NCBI GenBank assembly: GCA_002347095.1
Contig: DDWZ01000002.1
Location: 48,511-112,510, forward strand
Direction of reading: 5' to 3'
Source of the DNA: Desulfobulbaceae bacterium UBA2273
GTDB lineage: Bacteria; Desulfobacterota; Desulfobulbia; Desulfobulbales; Desulfurivibrionaceae
Length of the DNA: 64,000 bases
Translations under genes and position numbers: made by a program
Notes under the pieces: generated by a model
Told to the model about the DNA's origin: nothing
The model's database searches: none
Seen by the model: the letters and a program-made list of their open reading frames with translations, nothing else
In this document: piece by piece, positions 22,700-31,333 of the stretch
Layout of the letters: every line of letters starts with the position of its first letter
Position numbering within the stretch: the first letter of the stretch is position 1

Positions 22700-22980
22700 T
22701 TGTCCGCCTTTTCCGGCTGCTCGTCATCGCGCCGGTCGAGGGAGGCCATGAAGCGCAGGGTGATGGTTTCCGGCTGCACCGAAGAGAGGACCACGTGGTT
22801 GCTGTCCAGGATGATGATGGAGCGGGTCCGCCTCCCTTCGGTCACATCGATGAGCCGCCGCTGTTCCTTGGCCTCTTCCCGCAGTTTTTTCATGGGGGAG
22901 GACTTAGGATTCACCACCGCCAGCACCCTGCCGGCAAGCACGGCGTTGCCGAAGCCCACGTTGATCATTCTTTGGTCCAT
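22696..22980 (-). CDS. RemA-like DUF370 family protein
   Basis: The 94-residue protein shows the DUF370 signatures '[29 protein letters not shown]' and '[21 protein letters not shown]'. In Bacillus the family member RemA is a DNA-binding activator of matrix genes; in Desulfobacterota it is usually found between yicC and gmk, as here. The role outside Firmicutes is not established. Start ATG 22980 or ATG 22968 (MINVGF) are both possible. The end overlaps gmk by four bases, and yicC lies nine bases upstream. Confidence 0.9.
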   Translation of the reverse strand: MDQRMINVGFGNAVLAGRVLAVVNPKSSPMKKLREEAKEQRRLIDVTEGRRTRSIIILDSNHVVLSSVQPETITLRFMASLDRRDDEQPEKADK

Positions 22981-22989
22981 GGTCTTCCC

Positions 22990-23871
22990 TTATTCGATGT
23001 TCTGAATCTGTTCGCGGAGTTTTTCCACCTCGGTTTTCAATTCCACGGTGAGATGGGCGGTGGGTGCGTCGCTGATCTTCGAGGCCAGGGTGTTGATCTC
23101 CCGCAGGAATTCCTGGAGGAGAAAATCAAGCCTGCGGCCCACGGGCTCATCTGCCTCAAGAAAGCCGGAAAACTGGCTGATGTGGCTTCTCAGGCGAACC
23201 ACCTCCTCGGTGACATCCGCCTTGTCGGCCATGATCGCCACCTCCTGGGCCAAGCGGAGGGGGTCAAGGTCAACCCCTTGCAGGAGAATGGCCAACCGTT
23301 CCTTCAGTTTCTCGGTCCGCCGCTGGACAATACCGGGGATATCTTGGGCAATTCCCTCCACGGTCTTGGCAAACTCCTGCAACCGCTGGTGCAGTTCGTT
23401 CTTGAGCGCCTCGCCTTCCTGTTCCCGCATACCCTGCGCCATGGTCAGCGCCTGGGTAAGGGCCCCGGAGACCTGCGGCCAGACGGCCTCGAGGTCTTCC
23501 TCCTCCTCATGGGCAACGATGATCTCCTTGTAGCTGTGGATCATGGCCAGGGTTGGGGGATCACTCAAGGAGAGATCCTCACGGATCGCCTCCAGGCATT
23601 GGTGATAATTGCGGGCCAGGGGCAGATTGGCGGCCAAGCGGATATTGTCGCCCGCCTCCGCGCCGGGGTTGACGTAGACATCCACATGACCCCGGCTGTA
23701 GTAAGCGGAGATCTCTTTTTTGATCCGGTCTTCCAGGCCGAGATACTTGCGGGGAATTTTGATGCTCAAGTCCAGGAACTTGTGGTTCACCGAGCGGACC
23801 TCCACGGTCCAGCTCTTGGCCCCGGCTGCTTCACCCCGGCCATAACCAGTCATGCTCAACGGTCTTTTCAT
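22990..23871 (-). CDS. yicC: YicC-family endoribonuclease
   Basis: The 293-residue protein begins 'MTGYGRGEA' after the first codons and has 'EVRSVNHKFLDLSIKIPRKYLGLEDRIKKEI' (about residues 25-55), which is the YicC N-terminal signature, plus the C-terminal 'DKADVTEEVVRLRSHISQF' and 'GRRLDFLLQEFLREINTLASK'. YicC proteins are RNA-associated and have been linked to small RNA turnover in enterobacteria. It overlaps the end of hldE1 by four bases and precedes remA. Operon context yicC-remA-gmk is conserved in many bacteria. Confidence 0.95.
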   Translation of the reverse strand: MKRPLSMTGYGRGEAAGAKSWTVEVRSVNHKFLDLSIKIPRKYLGLEDRIKKEISAYYSRGHVDVYVNPGAEAGDNIRLAANLPLARNYHQCLEAIREDLSLSDPPTLAMIHSYKEIIVAHEEEEDLEAVWPQVSGALTQALTMAQGMREQEGEALKNELHQRLQEFAKTVEGIAQDIPGIVQRRTEKLKERLAILLQGVDLDPLRLAQEVAIMADKADVTEEVVRLRSHISQFSGFLEADEPVGRRLDFLLQEFLREINTLASKISDAPTAHLTVELKTEVEKLREQIQNIE

Positions 23872-24857
23872 CCGATGGCCTCAAGAAGTTCGGCGGTGGA
23901 GGCCGTGGCCGTGCCCACCTTGCCCACCACGATGCCCGCGGCGAAATTGGCGATGGTGGCGGCATCGGCAGCGGATAGGCCCACGGCCAAGCCCAGGGCC
24001 AGGGTGGCGATCACCGTGTCGCCTGCGCCGGTGACATCGTACACCTCCTTGGCCATGGTGGGGATGGTGAAGAGGGGGCGTCCCTTTTCGTACAGGGCCA
24101 TGCCCGCCTCGCCCCGGGTGATGAGAACCGCGTCGCTGGCCAGCTTTTTCTGCAGGAGATGGGCCGCGGTCTGCAGGTCCGTCTCGGTTTTGATGGCCAT
24201 GTCGGCCATGCGCTCGGCCTCGTGCAGGTTGGGGGTGATGATGGTGGCGCCGCGAAAGCGTTCCGGATGCTGGGGCTTGGGGTCGATGATCAGCGGGATG
24301 CTTCGTTTTTTGAGCCGGCTCCGCAGGTGGTCCATCAGGGGCAGGTTGATCATCCCCTTATTGTAGTCCGAAACAATCACCGCATCAAAGCTCTCCAGGT
24401 TGTCGTCGATGAAACGGCAGATCTCCGCCAGCCGCTCCGGGCTGGGTTCCCCGGTTTTTTCCCGGTCAAAGCGGACCACCTGCTGGTGCTGGGCCACGAT
24501 TCGGGTCTTGAGGGTGGTGGGGCGGTTTGCGGTGCGGACGATGCCCGCGGCAGGCGAGCCGATGTCCGCCAGCAGACTCAAAAGATGGTCGCCCATGGCG
24601 TCGTTGCCGATCAACCCGCAGAGGGAGGCGCGGCTGTTCTGGGCGTAGATGTTGTGCAGGACGTTGGCCGCCCCGCCCAGCAGCAGGTTTTCGTGGGTGA
24701 CATCCACCACCGGCACCGGCGCTTCCGGGGAGATCCGGGAAACAGAGCCCCAGATGAAATGGTCGACGATGATGTCGCCGAGCACCAGGATATTGGCGGA
24801 GCTGAATGTGCCGACAGCGGCGCGGAGTTGTTTTTTCTTTGTGCTGGACAGAGTCAC
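23868..24857 (-). CDS. hldE1: D-glycero-beta-D-manno-heptose-7-phosphate kinase
   Basis: This PfkB/ribokinase-type enzyme (329 residues) phosphorylates heptose-7-phosphate at C1 in ADP-heptose synthesis for LPS inner core. Signatures: 'GDIIVDHFIWGSVSRISPEAPVPVV' near the N-terminus, 'GGAANVLHNIYA', and the anion hole and catalytic base in 'DVTGAGDTVIATLALGLA'. No nucleotidyltransferase domain follows, so it is the single-domain RfaE1 form. GTG 24857 has GGGAG upstream and gives the family start; a longer ATG frame to 24941 would add an unconserved leader. It supports the heptosyltransferases at 54-57 kb. Confidence 0.93.
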   Translation of the reverse strand: MTLSSTKKKQLRAAVGTFSSANILVLGDIIVDHFIWGSVSRISPEAPVPVVDVTHENLLLGGAANVLHNIYAQNSRASLCGLIGNDAMGDHLLSLLADIGSPAAGIVRTANRPTTLKTRIVAQHQQVVRFDREKTGEPSPERLAEICRFIDDNLESFDAVIVSDYNKGMINLPLMDHLRSRLKKRSIPLIIDPKPQHPERFRGATIITPNLHEAERMADMAIKTETDLQTAAHLLQKKLASDAVLITRGEAGMALYEKGRPLFTIPTMAKEVYDVTGAGDTVIATLALGLAVGLSAADAATIANFAAGIVVGKVGTATASTAELLEAIG

Positions 24858-25005
24858 GGACCGGCTCCCGGGGTCAGGTTGCAGAATGGGCACGGCTGGG
24901 GCAATAGGGTGCAACCAGCCGGAAGGATACAAGAAACGCAATTATAGACCGCTTGGGGATGTTGGGCAAGGAAAGAATGTCCCGGAACGCGCTTGTCGGT
25001 GATTG

Positions 25006-25045
25006 AAAAAAAAGGCCCTGCCGGGGGGATGGTCCCGGCAGGGCC
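25006..25045 (-). terminator. Terminator of the rhodanese transcript
   Basis: On the minus strand GGCCCTGCCGGG (25045-25034) pairs with CCCCGGCAGGGCC (25026-25014), followed by eight T. It lies 55 bases after the rhodanese stop. Confidence 0.88.
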
Positions 25046-25099
25046 TTGCACAGCAAAAACAGCCCCGGCGAAGCGGCTGTTTCTTAAGGAGCAGTGGAA

Positions 25100-26419
25100 T
25101 TAGTCCGTGATCTCACATTTGCCCTGCTCGCATTCCACGTCGGCGATCAGAACACGGCTTTTGAGCCCAGCCTTGTCCAGAGCGGCTTTGGCCATTTCCG
25201 CCCGGGCTCCGGTGGAGCAATGGATCAGCATCTCCTTGCCCTTGGGCAATTCGCCGACCCGTTTTTCGATTTCGTCCAAGGGGATGTGCTTGGAGTTCTT
25301 GAGTACCCCGTCCTTCACCTCATCCGTGGTGCGGACATCCAGAATGAGCTGATTGGCGCCGTCATCCATGGCTTTTTTGAACTCAGCCAGGCCAACCTCG
25401 TTCTTGCCCAGTTTCCGGACCCAGGAGATGGAGGCAGGGGTGGGGCCGGTGGCCAGCTTGTTGCCCTTGTCCGTCCAGGATGTAACCCCGCCCGGCCAGA
25501 TGGAGCCGGTTTTGACGCCCCATTTTTTCATCAGGTTATAGCCCTGCTGCGCCTCGACAAAGGAGTCGGCATAGACCACGACAGGGGCTTTGATCGGAAT
25601 ATCGTCCTCTTTTGCGGCCAGAGAGGCCAGGGGGATGTTGTGCGCTTTGGGGATATGGCCCGCTTCGTATTCTTCCTTGGAGCGCAGATCCACCAAGACT
25701 ATGTTGCCTGTTTGGACAAATTTTTCCGAGGCGGTGACGCTCTTGCCGGCTTTTTTCCAGCCGGGGATGCCTGCAAGCATGACGCGTACATCGGTGTGAC
25801 CCATTTTTTTCGCCAGACCGGCGGATTTAGGGCTCATGCCTCACGTGAAGCCCCCGCAATAGAAGATCAGGGTGGTCTTCTTCAGGCGGGCGTCGGCGGG
25901 CAGGTAGGCGTCGCCGGTCTCAGCGTGCACCGTGTCGGGAAGCGAGATGGCGGTGGGGATGTGCCCTTCGTGGTAGCGGGCTGCAGGCCGGGAATCGACC
26001 AGCACATACTTGCCCTCTTCCGGCCCCATGGCAATGAGCTTGGCAAGTTCATCGACCTTCATCTCCGTTACCCCCGCCGGGAGAGCGGCGAGCTTTGGCT
26101 CCACGGAGGTGGCGAAGCGGTCCGCCCCGCGTAGTTCAAACTTGACGATTGCGGCCTCGCCTTCAACCGCGTGATCCATCCCCTTGGTTTTGTCGTCGAA
26201 TTTGAGGAATTCGTTTTTGCCCTTCACCTCGATGGAGATGGTTTTGGCCTTGTTGGATTTGCCGGTGATCTTGCCGGTAAAGGCGTTGGCATCCTGGGCT
26301 GCCGCCTGCGGGGCTGGGTCCGCCGCAAAGGCCGGCGAGCCGGAAAGGCTCGGGCCGCCTGCGAGAAGCCCGGTAATGAGCAGGAATGGAATCCATCTGC
26401 GTAACGGTTTGTTGTGCAT
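25100..26419 (-). CDS. Three-domain rhodanese, predicted selenoprotein with in-frame UGA (Sec193)
   Basis: ATG 26419 follows AAGGAGAA and encodes a signal peptide (about 1-34, ending 'SPAFAADP'), a short beta-rich domain, then three rhodanese domains. The frame meets TGA at 25841-25843 and continues without shift for 246 codons. The reading around it is 'LIFYCGGFT-U-GMSPKSAGLAKKMG', which fits the rhodanese active-site loop; the UGA falls where related proteins have a Cys. After the UGA a CGCC/GGCG stem caps a GGTCT loop (25823-25811), 21 bases downstream, like the fdhF SECIS. Domain 2 lacks a catalytic Cys ('VYADSFVEAQ'); domain 3 keeps one ('IHCSTGARAE'). Total 439 residues, periplasmic. 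A sulfur or selenium transfer role is inferred. Confidence 0.8.
25799..25843 (-). promoter_or_regulatory. Candidate bacterial SECIS element with UGA codon
   Basis: The UGA occupies 25843-25841. The apical stem is CGCC (25823-25820) with GGCG (25814-25811) and a GGTCT loop (25819-25815). A weaker lower stem can form from GCCC (25833-25830) and GGGT (25802-25799). Distance and loop sequence resemble the E. coli formate dehydrogenase SECIS, as known from the literature. Confidence 0.65.
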
Positions 26420-26445
26420 AATCGTTCTCCTTGAAAAAATGATGA

Positions 26446-26907
26446 TTATCCGGGTTGGTTCGTGGGGCATTCGGTCCTGGTTATCTCTGGTTTCCTCCCT
26501 GGTTGGTGTCCGTCTTGTTGTTTCAGCCGGTCCAGAGCCTGATGCACGCTCCGGAGCAGGGTTGCCGGTTCGAATGGCTTGGTGATGCAGGCCAGGCAGC
26601 CGTGTTTTGTTAAGGCATCGCCCGTTGTGTCGCGGATATCTTCCGCCAGGACGAGATAGGGTATGGCAAGACTGCTTCCGGACAGGGCATGCATGAAGGT
26701 GGCGCATGCCTCCGGCGAGGCCGAATCGAGATCAACGATCAGCAAATCAACGGGGTCCGGGGTGTTGGCCAAGGTCTTGAGCAACGCAACGGCTTCCTCC
26801 GTGTTTTCCGCAAGGCTGACGCGGTAGTCCGCCTGTTTGAGCATGAGGCCGAGGCTGTGCTGCAGATTGGGCCTGTTTTCCGTGAGAAGGATGTGTTGTG
26901 TGGCCAT
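26446..26907 (-). CDS. Single-domain response regulator (receiver)
   Basis: The 153-residue product is one receiver domain with an unstructured Pro/Glu/Arg-rich tail. The phosphorylation site is the Asp in 'VDLLIVDLDSAS' near residue 55, and the strand-5 Lys is in 'CLACITKPFEPATLL' near residue 110. No output domain is present, so it should act by protein contact. ATG 26907 is chosen; an in-frame GTG lies three codons upstream. It precedes the rhodanese gene by 26 bases and probably shares its transcript. The histidine kinase and sigma-54 regulator immediately upstream are likely signalling partners. Confidence 0.88.
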   Translation of the reverse strand: MATQHILLTENRPNLQHSLGLMLKQADYRVSLAENTEEAVALLKTLANTPDPVDLLIVDLDSASPEACATFMHALSGSSLAIPYLVLAEDIRDTTGDALTKHGCLACITKPFEPATLLRSVHQALDRLKQQDGHQPGRKPEITRTECPTNQPG

Positions 26908-27089
26908 GCGTTCCACAGTGTAAAATTGTTTTGCTCAAAAAAGGGACTGGCCATGCTCTATGCTGAAAGAAGCAATATGGGTGCCAGAGGTGGTGTTTTC
27001 GTGGTATCTATTTGGAATTATAATGAATACTGTTTTCGGCGGGCAGGGAATTTGGGGCAATGGGGTGCAAGGAGATTTGCGCGGGAGAA

Positions 27090-27128
27090 CTGAGTGCAGA
27101 GTGCTTCGTGCTGGGAGCTGAGTGTTGA
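27090..27128. repeat. TCAGCAC-type heptamer repeats
   Basis: CTGAGTGCAGAGTGCTTCGTGCTGGG and following bases contain degenerate GAGTGCT/GTGCTGA units next to the 3' end of the sigma-54 regulator. The same family is found at 48974-49037, 51725-51760 and 52160-52225. Confidence 0.5.
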
Positions 27129-27141
27129 CGGCCGCCTTCCC

Positions 27142-28563
27142 TCACTCACCCCGGTCCGCTTGTTTGAGCCGCCAGTTGAGGGCCTGACGGGTAATGCCGA
27201 GCATCTCCGCGGCAATGGCCTGATTGCCGTTGGCCCGGTTCAGCGCCTCCAGCACCAGGAGATAGCTCGCCTCCTTGATGGAGGGAAGCTGCGGGAGATC
27301 GGCAAACGGGGTCCGGGTTTCCGGGTGGTTTCTGACCTCTTCTTCCAGATTGGGCCTTCTGAGCCGGAGGTACTCCTTGAAGGAATCCATGGACAGGGTG
27401 CGATTCTTGTGGGTGCTCATGGCGTCAAAGACCATGTTCTGGAGTTCCCGGATATTGCCGGGGAAATCATAGGTGCCCAGCAGGGAGATCAGTTCTTTGG
27501 GAAAGCTCGGTTTTTTCTTGTTGAGCCGGGCCGCCCCCTCCTCGAAGAAATGATCGACCAGCAGGGGCAGGTCGTCGAGCCTTTCCCTTAAGGGAGGGAT
27601 GTGGATGCGGTGGGCATGGAGCCGGTAGTAGAGATCCTTGCGGAAACCGCCGTGTTCCTGCATCTCCTGGAGGTTCTGGTGGGTGGCGAAGATCATCCGG
27701 CAATCGGTGCGTTTGGGGATGTCCGAACCCAGGGGCAAAAACTCCCGCTCCTGGAGGAGGCGGAGCAGCTTGGTCTGCGAAAGCTGGGAAAGGTCGCCGA
27801 TTTCATCCAAAAACAGGGTGCCCCCCGCGGCCTGCTCGATGAGCCCCCGCCGGGTCTGGTCCGCCCCGGTGAAGGCCCCTTTCTTGTGGCCGAACAGCGT
27901 GTCGGAGAACATGGTGTCGTCGAGGCCCGCCACATTGACCGGGACAAACTCGCCCTTGCGGTTGCTCAGCACATGTAACGCCTGGGCGATAAGCTCCTTG
28001 CCCACCCCGGTTTCGCCGGAGATCAGCACCGGCTCGCTGGTGTCGGCAATGGATTCCATGTACTGGAAGATGGAGCGCATACCCTTGTTGTGGGTGGTGA
28101 TCCGGCTGAAGGCCTCGGGGCGGTCCAGCTTGTCCTTGAGGAAATGTTCCTTGAGCAGGTCGTTTTCCAGGCGCAACCGGCTCAGGTCAACGGCGCGCTG
28201 CACCCCGGCGATGAGGCGGGTCTCTTCGCTGACCTTGGTGTAGTAGTCAAAGGCCCCGAGTTTCATGCATTGCACCGCGGTGTCCACCAGATCAAGACCG
28301 GTGATGATGATCACCGGGATCTGCGGGTGTTCGCGCACGATCTGCGGCAGCAATTCTTCTCCCGAGAGGTGGGGCATGGTGAGATCCAGAACGATCACCC
28401 CGATATCCTCGGCGGCCAGGGTTTCCATGACCTTGCGGCTGTCGGCGCAGCAGCGGATATTGCTGAGTCCCACGGAGCGCAGGGTCAGGCTGAAGCTGTG
28501 CAGCCAGGCCTCTTCATCGTCAACCAGCAGGATGGGCCGAAACGGGGAAAGCTGTTTATCCAT
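27142..28563 (-). CDS. Sigma-54-dependent response regulator (NtrC type)
   Basis: The 473-residue protein has a receiver domain (1-125, acidic pocket 'LLVDDEEAW', phospho-site in 'VIVLDLTMPHLSG'), an AAA+ domain (about 160-390) with Walker A 'GETGVGKE' and the sigma-54 contact loop 'KGAFTGA', Walker B 'GGTLFLDEIGDL', and a C-terminal Fis-type helix-turn-helix ('GNQAIAAEMLGITRQALNWRL'). It activates sigma-54 promoters after phosphorylation. AGGAGG precedes ATG 28563, which beats the longer in-frame start at 28647. The cognate kinase gene ends 80 bases upstream. Its target promoters are not identified; the single-domain receiver and rhodanese genes downstream are candidates. Confidence 0.95.
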   Translation of the reverse strand: MDKQLSPFRPILLVDDEEAWLHSFSLTLRSVGLSNIRCCADSRKVMETLAAEDIGVIVLDLTMPHLSGEELLPQIVREHPQIPVIIITGLDLVDTAVQCMKLGAFDYYTKVSEETRLIAGVQRAVDLSRLRLENDLLKEHFLKDKLDRPEAFSRITTHNKGMRSIFQYMESIADTSEPVLISGETGVGKELIAQALHVLSNRKGEFVPVNVAGLDDTMFSDTLFGHKKGAFTGADQTRRGLIEQAAGGTLFLDEIGDLSQLSQTKLLRLLQEREFLPLGSDIPKRTDCRMIFATHQNLQEMQEHGGFRKDLYYRLHAHRIHIPPLRERLDDLPLLVDHFFEEGAARLNKKKPSFPKELISLLGTYDFPGNIRELQNMVFDAMSTHKNRTLSMDSFKEYLRLRRPNLEEEVRNHPETRTPFADLPQLPSIKEASYLLVLEALNRANGNQAIAAEMLGITRQALNWRLKQADRGE

Positions 28564-28643
28564 GGGAAAAAATCCTCCTGAAAATTCCTGCCAAGCTAAA
28601 GGGCAGGGCGCGCCGTTTACCCTACCCGGCTTGCGCCATTTTG

Positions 28644-30980
28644 TCACCCGGCTTTGGGAGAGAGAACCGATGCTTTTTCCCGCCAGGCCGGAAAGGAGAT
28701 CGTCGCGGTGGTGCCTGCTTCCGGGCTTGAGGCAAAGCGCAGTCTGCCCTGGTGTTCCTTGATGATCCCGGCGGAAACCGAGAGGCCGAGGCCGGTGCCG
28801 CCGTATGACCGCTTGGTGGTGAAGAAGGGGTCGGTGATCTGATTGATGATCTCTTGGGCGATGCCGGTGCCCTGATCGTGGACGCGCACCTCCACTTCGT
28901 CGTTGTCCGCGTCATAGCGGGAGGCGATGGCTATGGCCGCCTCCGGATTGGTCAGGGCCTCGCAACTGTTCTGGATCAGGTTGATCAGCACCTGCTCCAG
29001 CCGCTGTCTGTTGCCCCGGATGGGCGGCAGGTTGGGGGCCAGATCGGTGCTGAAATTCCGGGTGGCGTTTTTGATTTTGTTGTGGTTGAGGCGCACCGCC
29101 GCTTTGGCGATCTCGTTGATCTCCACCGGTTCCATGTGGCGGCTGGTGTCCTGCCGGGCATAATCCTTGAGATCATGGACAATATTCTTGATCCGCCGGG
29201 CGCTTTCCTCCAGTTCGAGGAAAAGGCGGGGGATCTGCTCGCACATCTCGCTGTATTGCAGCCCGGCAATGAGAAAATCGCCGTGTTCGCGGTAGTATTC
29301 GTCGAGAATCGGCTTGGCGCTTTCCCAGGCCTTGAAGAGCATGGAGGTGTTCAGCATGGCGATGCTGTTGGGGTTGTTGATCTCATGGGCCACCCCGGAG
29401 ATGAGCACCCCCAGCGAGATCATCTTGTCCGCCTGGACCAACTGCTGCTGCTGGAGCCTGGTTTCGTCCTCGGCCCGCCTGCGTTCGGTGATGTCCCGGA
29501 TGATCCAGATGGAGTTCCACTTATCCTTGATCCGGGCCTCGGAAAGCGAAAGTTCGATGGGCAGTTCCGAACCGTCCTTGCGTCTGGTGATCAGCTCGAT
29601 GGTTTCGCGGATGGGTCCGTCGCTCATCGGCTTTTCCGCAACCGCGTCCCGTTGGCCGGATTCGGAAAGACGCGGGGAGATCAGGGTGTGGATCGGCTTG
29701 CCCAGGGCCTCGGTTGCGGAAAAGCCGAAGATCTCGGCGGCGGCCTCGTTCCAGTAGGAAATATTGCCGTGGTGGTCCATCATGGCGATGGCGTCCTGGG
29801 CCGAGGCGGTGAGGTTTCTGAACTTGTCCTCGCTCTGGCGCAGATCGGCTTCCGCCTCCTGCTGCCGGGTACGGGTGATCGCATAGCGGCTGGCCAGGGT
29901 GGTGAGCTCCTCGGCCAGATTGACCACCTCCCTTGGGCCGGTCCAGTTGAACTGCACGTTTTCCTGCCCCTTGTTCAGGATGGAGTCCAGGCCGGTGAGA
30001 ATGGCGTCCTTGATCCGGTCGATTTTTTTGGCGATGGCGTTGGCAATGAGCGAAACGATGACCGCGATGGTGATTACGATCCCGACGATGTTATAGATCA
30101 GGGAAAGCTTCCATTCCCTGGCCGCGCTGCGATCCACCGGCGTGCCCAGCCAGAGGGCCGGGGGGAGATGGTCGTTGAAAATGAGCGGCAGCCAGATAAG
30201 GCTTTGGCCGGAGCCGTTCTCCCAGACAAAGGGGCGGTTCTCCGCAAGATGGGAGGCAAGATCGGGGAAGAGGGCAAGGAGGTCGGCGCCGGGAGTGACC
30301 GGGTGCATCGGCTCCAGATCGGGAAAGGTGGCCGGAACATGGACAATGATGCCCGCGGGCGTTACCCTGCAGGCATCGACATGGGCATCGAGGAACAGAT
30401 CCGGGGCAAGGTCCAGGATGAGCACCCCGGCCGCGCCGTCCTCCGCTCCGGGAATCGGGGTCGCAAGACTCAAACGGGTGGCGGCGGGATCGGTCTGATC
30501 CCCGGTCAGGAGCGTGTCGACCTCGGATGTTTTGAGCGCCAGTCCTTTCCGGAGGAGCTGGGATTGTGCTTCGGCATGTGCCGCTTCGGTGGGGGCGGCT
30601 TCCAGGGAATCGCTGTTTCTGCGGAGGGAAATCAGTTGGTTGCCCGAGGGATCGAGCAGACGAACGCCGAGGATCATCTTTTCCGTGTGCAACTGCCCCC
30701 TGAGCAACTCTGCAAGCCGTTGGCGACCGGCAGGGTCCAGGGAGGAGGGGGTGAGCCCGGCGCTCAGGGGGGTGGCGGCTGCCTGGAGGAGGCTTTTTTT
30801 GATGCATTTTACCCTGGCATTGAGGGAAACAAAGCTGCTTTCGGCAGCGGCGGCGGTCCGTTTTGTCTCCACTGTTTCGTGCTGGTTGATGTGGGCGCGG
30901 AGATTGACTCCCACCAGGGTGAGGATGGGCAGGATGCCAAGGGCAAGGAGGATGATGAAGATGATGGTCCGCAGTTTCAT
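28644..30980 (-). CDS. Membrane sensor histidine kinase with PAS domain
   Basis: The 778-residue kinase has a signal-anchor helix (about 5-27), a periplasmic sensor region (about 30-290), a second helix (about 295-318), a PAS domain (about 385-510, 'AIAMMDHHGNISYWNEAAAEIFGFS'), a HisKA region with the phospho-accepting His in 'ISGVAHEINNP' near residue 540, and an HATPase_c domain (about 650-770; N-box 'LINLIQNSCEA', G-boxes 'VHDQGTGIAQ' and 'GGTGLGLSV'). It is followed by the sigma-54 regulator and is taken as its partner. The signal is unknown. ATG 30980 is the natural start at the membrane anchor. Confidence 0.95.
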   Translation of the reverse strand: MKLRTIIFIILLALGILPILTLVGVNLRAHINQHETVETKRTAAAAESSFVSLNARVKCIKKSLLQAAATPLSAGLTPSSLDPAGRQRLAELLRGQLHTEKMILGVRLLDPSGNQLISLRRNSDSLEAAPTEAAHAEAQSQLLRKGLALKTSEVDTLLTGDQTDPAATRLSLATPIPGAEDGAAGVLILDLAPDLFLDAHVDACRVTPAGIIVHVPATFPDLEPMHPVTPGADLLALFPDLASHLAENRPFVWENGSGQSLIWLPLIFNDHLPPALWLGTPVDRSAAREWKLSLIYNIVGIVITIAVIVSLIANAIAKKIDRIKDAILTGLDSILNKGQENVQFNWTGPREVVNLAEELTTLASRYAITRTRQQEAEADLRQSEDKFRNLTASAQDAIAMMDHHGNISYWNEAAAEIFGFSATEALGKPIHTLISPRLSESGQRDAVAEKPMSDGPIRETIELITRRKDGSELPIELSLSEARIKDKWNSIWIIRDITERRRAEDETRLQQQQLVQADKMISLGVLISGVAHEINNPNSIAMLNTSMLFKAWESAKPILDEYYREHGDFLIAGLQYSEMCEQIPRLFLELEESARRIKNIVHDLKDYARQDTSRHMEPVEINEIAKAAVRLNHNKIKNATRNFSTDLAPNLPPIRGNRQRLEQVLINLIQNSCEALTNPEAAIAIASRYDADNDEVEVRVHDQGTGIAQEIINQITDPFFTTKRSYGGTGLGLSVSAGIIKEHQGRLRFASSPEAGTTATISFPAWREKASVLSPKAG

Positions 30981-31072
30981 GGGAGGCCTTGGTTCCGGTT
31001 TTTGTTGCGTAACGGGCGGTGCCCTGTTTTTCTGAGAGAAAGCGAGGCATTCTTCAACGGAGGGATAGTATC

Positions 31073-31333
31073 ATGAAAGACATTTTGATTGCAATCACCG
31101 GGGCGGACCTTGATTTTGAAACGGCCCGGAACATGGCGAAAATCATCGCCCGGCAAGGGAACGCTGAAACCGATTGCCTAGCCTGGTCCGATGCTCGCCG
31201 GCAAAGCCATTCTCCGGGCTGCGTGCAGTGCGAGATCAAGGGGAAGCCGGGATGGGAGGTGTATGGCGAGAATCATGGCGGCCGGCTGAAGATCATTTTT
31301 AACGATGGGGAATATGTGTTTATTTATAGCTGA
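31073..31333 (+). CDS. AF1514-family (DUF5619-like) small protein
   Basis: ATG 31073 follows CGGAGGG and encodes 86 residues: 'MKDILIAITGADLDFETAR' at the start and 'GKPGWEVYGENHGG...INDGEYVFIY'-like ending. I believe this is the AF1514/DUF5619 type of small cytoplasmic protein of unknown function. It is divergent from the histidine kinase. Its last 156 bases are overlapped on the opposite strand by the repeat-extended tail of the lipoprotein gene that ends at 31178, so the tail of that gene, rather than this one, is the likely artefact. Confidence 0.7.
   Translation: MKDILIAITGADLDFETARNMAKIIARQGNAETDCLAWSDARRQSHSPGCVQCEIKGKPGWEVYGENHGGRLKIIFNDGEYVFIYS

Noticed and set aside
25841..26707. 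Upstream half of the rhodanese as a separate truncated gene or frameshifted pseudogene
   Set aside because: There is no frameshift, and the downstream half continues in phase with conserved residues directly after the TGA, plus a SECIS-like hairpin. Sec decoding explains this better than decay.
28854..31076. Plus-strand frame of 740 codons opposite the histidine kinase
   Set aside because: Antisense shadow of a clearly recognisable kinase; no motif or start signal.
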